Source of the DNA: Chaetorhynchus papuensis
Lineage: Eukaryota; Chordata; Aves; Passeriformes; Rhipiduridae
NCBI GenBank assembly: GCA_013396525.1
Contig: VWYX01000657.1
Coordinates: 248,001-312,000, forward strand
Length of the DNA stretch: 64,000 nucleotides
Direction: 5' to 3'
The position numbers and the translations under genes were made by a program. Positions 62,801-64,000 of this stretch are shown in pieces (the stretch's first letter is position 1; each line of letters starts with the position of its first letter). The notes under the pieces are model-generated. The model made no database searches. It worked only from the letters and a program-made list of their open reading frames with translations, and was not told the origin of the DNA.

Positions 62801-64000
62801 ATGAGGCTTAGTAGACTAAGAAGCCATTACAATACTGGGAAATGTTCTGGTGCCAAGCAATTCAATTAATGGAATGGTTTGTTCCTACTGTCGTATAAGG
62901 ATCTTGACAGTAGTGAATGCCAGGGCAGAAGTGATTGGTTGTAGGCTACTGGAAGACTTCAGCCATATTCTATACATCAGAGTATTTTTTCCTTTTGCAA
63001 AGCAAATTGCAAGGTCAGCTGCAGAAAATGTGAGTAGACAGTGACAGTCTGAGATAAGTAACTTGTGTAGTCAACAGCTCAAGCTAAATTAATGATCATC
63101 TTTATGAAAAAAAGGTAAAGCATTCAGGGCTCTTGCACTTAATGTAAGTAAGCTCTGCACTGAAAAATGTTTAGTTTACTAATGTACTTCAGGAGAGTGA
63201 AAAGGATGTGGGTTTTTGCTTGGAAAATGAGCACAAAATATGTTGTTTGGTATATTTTTGCTGGTAGGAACATCACTTGTGCTAGAGGATTTATTTGCAT
63301 ATTTGTCTGTCTTATTTTTGGGCTTCATTCACATCTGAGAATAAATTGGAACTTATGCTTTATTTCCCTTTATTGTTACTGCCACTATCTTATATGGAAC
63401 TTCTTGACAGAAGTGTAGTTTTAGATTCTAGAATTGGGAATAAATGCTTCTTAATCACATCAGTTCATTTCATGGACTCTTAATTAACCAGTGTGGACAG
63501 TACAAAACAGGGATGAAACTGAAAATTGGTTTGGGCACTCTTCTCTAGACAAGGAGACGTGTTGGTTCCATAATTATTCTGGTTACTGAGAAGACCTATA
63601 AACATGAAGGAGGTAAAGCTAACATCTAGAAATATGTTCCTTTTTTCATCAATACTCATAGTACTTGGCTGAACTGTCACTGAAAGCAGAACACTGGAAC
63701 TTGTTTTAAAATACTTTGTTGTTCATGGAGGCCTTGCCAGAGTCTGATGTGTGTAAGTGCATGAGTAGAGCAGCAAAGTGACTCCACTGCATTCACTGTG
63801 GATGGATCTCGAAATGTGCAAAGAAGGGCTGGAAGTTGTAAGCATGAGGATATTATCTTTTTGAATTCAACAGTGGGGTTTTTTTATTACAGAGATTTCC
63901 CTTCCAATAAAAGAAGAACCATCTCCCATATCTAAAATGAGACCAGTAACAGCCAACATCACTACAATGCCAGTGAATACAGTGATATCCCGTCCACCTC
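17550..64000 (+). CDS. MRTFB: MRTFB, gene-level entry (spliced, 3' end outside window)
   Basis: Myocardin-related transcription factor B is a coactivator that binds SRF and is held inactive by G-actin. The long-isoform coding exons are 17550-17703, 41217-41282, 42257-42312, 42879-42954, 44020-44181, 44697-44881, 49492-49632, 51076-51323, 52885-53038, 55210-56232, 57589-57744, 60163-60321, 60604-60741, 62146-62206 and 63893 to the edge. Joined, they stay open for 962 codons. Domains in order: RPEL1 (about 60-80), RPEL2 (96-118), RPEL3 (131-161), basic B1 (290-317), Gln-rich (334-350), SAP (412-446), leucine zipper (580-618), PPRY (887-890). MRTFA was considered, but the MIDSSKKQQQGF start, the KQSHPKNPNDKHRSKK stretch and the FVQ/SQFYVS-type downstream text fit MRTFB. 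Mammalian MRTFB is about 1,090 residues, so the C-terminal tail is missing only because the window ends. Confidence 0.96.
20829..20842. repeat. (CA)7 microsatellite
   Basis: Seven CA units followed by an A/C-rich tail to about 20879. Simple repeat in an intron. Confidence 0.85.
21717..21872 (+). mobile_element. CR1 LINE 3'-end fragment
   Basis: Clear CR1 tail: 'ggttgcccagagaggttgtg', 'gaatctccatccatggagat', 'gcctgttgcagctgaccctg', 'ctccagcagggcttgggcca', 'ggtgatctcaagaggctgct', ending 'ccgtgattctgggg'. 5'-truncated, and the best preserved of the three + strand copies. Confidence 0.9.
24355..24364. promoter_or_regulatory. CArG box consensus, upstream of second promoter
   Basis: CCTTAAATGG is a perfect CC(A/T)6GG match, about 3.2 kb upstream of the MIDSS start. 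MRTFB protein works through SRF, so feedback is conceivable, but chance occurrence is likely for a single motif. Confidence 0.25.
27246..27252. promoter_or_regulatory. AP-1 site consensus (TGACTCA)
   Basis: A perfect TGACTCA lies about 240 bases upstream of the G-quadruplex/uORF segment of the second promoter, so it is placed as a proximal promoter element. Motif match only. Confidence 0.4.
27463..27480 (+). promoter_or_regulatory. G-quadruplex motif in P2 5' UTR/promoter
   Basis: Four G-runs (4, 3, 3 and 4 G) with loops of 1, 1 and 2 bases, on the sense strand. Such short loops predict a stable quadruplex. It ends seven bases before the upstream ORF start at 27488, and it overlaps the GC box, so it may act in DNA, RNA or both. 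Confidence 0.65.
27488..27523 (+). other. Upstream ORF in P2 leader (11 codons)
   Basis: ATG GGC ... CCG TAG encodes MGGAAAPGLLP. The start has G at -3 and G at +4, a strong initiation context. The stop is 99 bases before the main ATG at 27623. If transcription starts upstream of 27488, ribosomes would meet this frame first. The same frame is open further 5', with another ATG at 27383, so a much longer N-terminally extended uORF is possible if transcripts begin that far upstream. Confidence 0.6.
27623..27743 (+). CDS. MRTFB: MRTFB alternative first coding exon (MIDSS isoform)
   Basis: The ATG at 27623 sits in a near-ideal context (CCCACCATGA). Forty codons plus one base encode MIDSSKKQQQGF...NSQKSLKE, close to the start of the mammalian MRTFB isoform that begins MIDSSKKQQQGFPEIL. 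The donor is GAAG|GTCAGT at 27744. The exon ends in phase 1, exactly like the 17703 end, so either first exon can join the shared exon at 41217 (G+TA = Val). It lacks the export-like and proline-directed serine segment of the long isoform. Reading past 27743 is intron. Confidence 0.93.
30032..30078 (+). repeat. Pyrimidine-rich tract
   Basis: Nearly uninterrupted T/C run of about 45 bases in an intron. It resembles a long polypyrimidine tract but is not followed by a convincing exon. Confidence 0.6.
30491..30544 (+). repeat. 54-bp direct repeat, copy 1
   Basis: Matches 32103-32156 at 53 of 54 positions; the only difference is T here at 30510 against C in the other copy. Homology stops abruptly at both ends. 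Confidence 0.95.
32103..32156 (+). repeat. 54-bp direct repeat, copy 2
   Basis: Second copy, same orientation, 1,612 bases downstream of the first. It is flanked by C-rich sequence (cagcccatc before, ggcccagccc after), unlike the AT-rich surroundings of copy 1. Confidence 0.95.
40265..40299 (+). repeat. T-rich tract with TTTTC units
   Basis: About 35 bases of almost pure T with three isolated C residues. It may be the antisense of an old poly(A) tail or a simple repeat; no retroposed body is recognisable next to it. Confidence 0.7.
41217..41282 (+). CDS. MRTFB: MRTFB exon: RPEL1, first part
   Basis: Acceptor TTTTGTCAG and donor CCAC|GTAAGA. The exon encodes residues 52-73 of the long form, VLQLRLQQRRTREQLVDQG then IMP, the N-terminal half of RPEL motif 1, which binds G-actin. 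It is the first exon common to both isoforms. It enters in phase 1 and leaves in phase 1. Confidence 0.95.
41283..42256. other. MRTFB: Intron within RPEL1
   Basis: AT-rich intron of 974 bases with GTAAGA donor and CACAG acceptor. No other feature seen. Confidence 0.85.
42257..42312 (+). CDS. MRTFB: MRTFB exon: end of RPEL1 and spacer
   Basis: Acceptor CTTCACAG, donor AGG|GTAAAC. It encodes PLKSPAAFHEQIKSLERAR (residues 74-92). The KSP serine corresponds to the proline-directed serine next to RPEL1 in MRTFA, whose phosphorylation weakens actin binding there. It enters in phase 1 and ends in phase 0. Confidence 0.95.
42313..42878. other. MRTFB: Intron between RPEL1 and RPEL2 exons
   Basis: 566-base intron, donor GTAAAC, acceptor CTTTTAAG. 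Nothing else recognised. Confidence 0.85.
42879..42954 (+). CDS. MRTFB: MRTFB exon: RPEL2
   Basis: Acceptor TTTTAAG, donor GAAG|GTACGT. It encodes TENFLKHKIRSRPDRSELV followed by RMHILE (residues 93-117). This is RPEL motif 2 with the diagnostic RxxxRPxRxELV-type core. Ends in phase 1. Confidence 0.96.
42955..44019. other. MRTFB: Intron between RPEL2 and RPEL3 exons
   Basis: 1,065-base intron, donor GTACGT, acceptor TTCTTTTAG. Short open frames cross it but show no family similarity. Confidence 0.85.
44020..44181 (+). CDS. MRTFB: MRTFB exon: RPEL3
   Basis: It begins AG|ACC after TTCTTTTAG and ends ATAG before a GC donor (GCAAGT at 44182). It encodes ETFAEPSLQATQMKLKRAR and LADDLNEKIAQRPGPMELV through VDSSVKEAII. 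RPEL motif 3 lies at about residues 131-161; the KLKRAR cluster is part of the basic, importin-binding signal that overlaps the actin sites in this family. Frame and homology fix the exon end at 44181: using the nearby GT at 44186 would break phase with the next exon. Confidence 0.96.
44182..44696. other. MRTFB: GC-AG intron with NAGNAG acceptor
   Basis: The donor is G|GCAAGT, a noncanonical GC donor with otherwise full consensus. The acceptor is TTTTAGCAG, a tandem NAGNAG site. Using the first AG gives Ala-Val-Gly, the second gives Val-Gly; both keep frame. The intron is 515 bases. Confidence 0.88.
44697..44881 (+). CDS. MRTFB: MRTFB exon: acidic/serine-rich linker
   Basis: It starts at 44697 (or 44700 with the downstream AG) and ends ACACAG|GTACAG. 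It encodes VGQENYPQALDDFSFDEDSS, then DALSPDQPASQESQGSAASP and a Ser/Pro/Thr-rich end (residues about 172-233). The SFDEDSSDALSP(D/E)QPAS block is shared by MRTFA and MRTFB. Several SP/TP sites are present. Ends in phase 0. Confidence 0.95.
44882..49491. other. MRTFB: 4.6-kb intron after the linker exon
   Basis: AT-rich intron. It contains a hairpin-forming inverted repeat at 45629-45656 and a perfect palindromic CArG consensus CCTTTAAAGG at 47067-47076. Open frames at about 47400-47900 (-) and 48200-48640 (+) are not supported as genes. Confidence 0.7.
47067..47076. promoter_or_regulatory. CArG box consensus in intron
   Basis: CCTTTAAAGG matches CC(A/T)6GG perfectly and is fully palindromic. 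Location in an internal intron gives no independent support for function. Confidence 0.2.
49492..49632 (+). CDS. MRTFB: MRTFB exon: Pro/Thr-rich linker
   Basis: Acceptor TTTAATATTAG, donor AAG|GTGGGT. It encodes 47 residues starting YPPLTSPVPEFLKTP and ending SAAKPGPTLVK (about 234-280). The VPEFLKTP and AKPGPxLVK ends match mammalian MRTFB, while the middle is diverged. Phase 0 at both ends, so it could be skipped in frame. Confidence 0.93.
49633..51075. other. MRTFB: Intron before the basic/Gln-rich exon
   Basis: 1,443-base intron. An ATG-initiated frame at 50908 runs into the next exon in the correct frame, but there is no promoter-like sequence before it and the intervening residues match no MRTF isoform. 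Confidence 0.8.
51076..51323 (+). CDS. MRTFB: MRTFB exon: basic region B1 and Gln-rich segment
   Basis: Acceptor CATAAACAG, donor CTGAA|GTATGT. It encodes QSHPKNPNDKHRSKKCKEPK, PRVKKLKYHQYIPPDQK and an LLQQQQLFLQLQILSQQQQ segment, ending APL(K). B1 together with the Gln-rich region contacts SRF in the myocardin family, and B1 also contributes to nuclear import. Ends in phase 2; the codon for Lys is completed by the next exon. Confidence 0.96.
51324..52884. other. MRTFB: Intron after the Gln-rich exon
   Basis: 1,561-base AT-rich intron, donor GTATGT, acceptor CTACTACTTGAAG. Nothing else recognised. Confidence 0.8.
52885..53038 (+). CDS. MRTFB: MRTFB exon: Asn/Ser-rich linker to SAP
   Basis: It begins G|CCACTG after TTGAAG and ends TTGAAG|GTAAAA. 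It encodes PLNDKQSNNGNSPLNTLN, a Ser/Thr-rich stretch, then RKPGPLPSSLDDLK (to residue 414). The KPGPLPSSLDDLK end is conserved and leads straight into SAP. Phase 2 in, phase 0 out. The donor GTAAAA is weaker than average. Confidence 0.94.
53039..55209. other. MRTFB: Intron before the SAP exon
   Basis: 2,171-base AT-rich intron ending in a T-rich tract (TTTTATTTTATTTCAG). No coding feature is supported inside it. Confidence 0.8.
55210..56232 (+). CDS. MRTFB: MRTFB large exon: SAP domain and leucine zipper
   Basis: The largest exon: 341 codons, residues 415-755, phase 0 at both ends. It opens with VAELKMELKLRGLPVSGTKT then DLIERLKTYQ, the SAP domain (DNA/chromatin-associated helix-turn-helix). 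A Ser/Thr/Val-rich segment follows, then the conserved ISSPLPISPSPSEQSSLSTD block. The coiled coil at about 580-618 (EKDRKLQEKEKQIEELKRKL and EQEQKLVEVLKMQLEVEKR) mediates homo- and heterodimerisation. After it come three hydrophobic-Gln/Pro-rich stretches with lysines in SUMO consensus (VKDE, K643; IKQE, K685). Reading past 56232 is intron; the donor is CAG|GTAAGG. Confidence 0.97.
56233..57588. other. MRTFB: Intron after the SAP/zipper exon
   Basis: 1,356 bases. The first 700 are ordinary AT-rich intron; about 56950-57520 is pyrimidine-rich on the + strand and may hold a decayed antisense CR1 piece around 57290-57395. Confidence 0.75.
57290..57395 (-). mobile_element. Possible degraded CR1 fragment, antisense
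   Basis: The run 'ccactgggctctctccagtt' followed by 'tgtctttttctt' resembles the reverse complement of an internal CR1 region ('ctgg-ctctctccagta...tgtctttctt'). Similarity is weak and the limits are uncertain. Confidence 0.3.
57589..57744 (+). CDS. MRTFB: MRTFB exon: Gln/Pro/Thr-rich region, part 1
   Basis: Acceptor CATCCTTTAG, donor AAG|GTTTGT. It encodes 52 residues (756-807) starting AQSQAGIQTPSQIPAP and ending LGQTQQIRK. The ends align with mammalian MRTFB (QAGMQTQPQI and QPQQVRK), while the centre is diverged. Low-complexity, Gln-rich. Phase 0 at both ends. The donor is weak (GTTTGT). Confidence 0.92.
57745..60162. other. MRTFB: 2.4-kb intron
   Basis: Intron with donor GTTTGT and acceptor ATCCTTTACAG. 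It has more C and fewer T-runs than most introns here from about 58200 to 59720, without a recognisable gene or repeat. Confidence 0.75.
60163..60321 (+). CDS. MRTFB: MRTFB exon: Ser/Thr/Asn-rich region, part 2
   Basis: Acceptor CCTTTACAG, donor AAG|GTAAGG. It encodes 53 residues (808-860) starting VFPPATSNAVFSYQ, with FINKTSNSN and a QNGPAAPNK end, matching the FINKASNS and QNGPNTPNK marks of mammalian MRTFB. Phase 0 at both ends. Confidence 0.94.
60322..60603. other. MRTFB: Short intron (282 bases)
   Basis: Donor GTAAGG, acceptor TTTCACGCAG. AT-rich, featureless. Confidence 0.85.
60604..60741 (+). CDS. MRTFB: MRTFB exon: PPxY-containing region
   Basis: Acceptor TTTCACGCAG, donor GAG|GTAGTT. 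It encodes PGSPSQVQPYIVQQPLFNN then VSKTKDPPRYEEAIKQTRN (residues 861-906). PPRY at 887-890 is a PPxY motif, the ligand type of WW domains (for example YAP/TAZ or NEDD4-family proteins); the PPRYEEA text is also present in mammalian MRTFB. Phase 0 at both ends. The donor is weak. Confidence 0.95.
60742..62145. other. MRTFB: 1.4-kb intron
   Basis: Donor GTAGTT, acceptor CTGCACTACAG. No other feature seen. Confidence 0.8.
62146..62206 (+). CDS. MRTFB: MRTFB exon: DLFDILIKSG motif
   Basis: Acceptor TGCACTACAG, donor GGAG|GTAAGC. It encodes ISSAHSQQMDDLFDILIKSG (907-926). The QQMDDLFDILI(K/Q)SGEI segment is a hallmark shared by MRTFA, MRTFB and myocardin. Ends in phase 1. Confidence 0.96.
62207..63892. 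other. MRTFB: 1.7-kb intron before the last visible exon
   Basis: Donor GTAAGC, acceptor GGGGTTTTTTTATTACAG. AT-rich; short open frames at 62850-63480 have no support. Confidence 0.8.
63893..64000 (+). CDS. MRTFB: MRTFB exon, cut by window end
   Basis: It begins AG|ATTTCC after TTACAG and stays open to the edge. It encodes (E)ISLPIKEEPSPISKMRP then VTANITTMPVNTVISRPP, nearly identical to mammalian MRTFB. IKEE at 932-935 is a SUMO consensus (K933). The rest of the C-terminal transactivation region, the stop codon and the 3' UTR lie to the right. Confidence 0.95.

Noticed and set aside
1..64000. The miR-193b/miR-365 cluster known near MRTFB
   Set aside because: In mammals it lies downstream of the MRTFB 3' end, which is outside this window; no matching hairpin was noticed here.
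17550..64000. MRTFA (MKL1) as the gene identity
   Set aside because: The MIDSS first exon, SHPKNPNDKHRSKK, FINK-type and PPRYEEAIKQTR segments fit MRTFB rather than MRTFA.

Overview
This window is vertebrate nuclear DNA, most likely from a bird. The introns are AT-rich and carry short 3'-end fragments of CR1 LINE elements, the typical repeat of birds and other sauropsids. The one gene recognised is MRTFB (MKL2, myocardin-related transcription factor B), on the + strand. MRTFB is an actin-regulated coactivator of SRF. Predicted exons join in a consistent reading frame from the N-terminus to about residue 962. The gene runs off the right edge inside a coding exon, so roughly the last 130 residues (C-terminal activation region) are missing. 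The first noncoding exon may start in or before the CpG-rich first 450 bases.

Layout: 1-450 is a CpG-rich, promoter-like block. 2890-2934 is a probable noncoding 5' exon. 17530-17703 is a CpG-rich coding exon that starts the long isoform (N-terminus MEPAGPADGEDEP). 27340-27743 is a second CpG island with an alternative first exon (N-terminus MIDSSKKQQQGF). Both N-termini end in the same splice phase and join the shared exon at 41217. From there thirteen further exons, counting the 41217 exon and the cut-off last one, encode in order three RPEL actin-binding motifs, a serine/acid-rich linker, basic region B1, a glutamine-rich segment, the SAP domain, a leucine-zipper coiled coil, a Pro/Gln/Ser-rich region, a PPxY motif and the start of the C-terminal region.

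Points of interest are a strong-context upstream ORF just 3' of a tight G-quadruplex motif in the second promoter's 5' UTR; an intron with both a GC donor and an NAGNAG acceptor next to RPEL3; isoform-specific loss of a candidate nuclear-export segment; three SUMO-consensus lysines; and a near-identical 54-bp direct duplication in intronic DNA. No other protein-coding gene, RNA gene, CRISPR array or complete mobile element could be supported. Exon calls rest on splice signals, reading phase and recalled similarity to mammalian MRTFB/MRTFA; no search was run.
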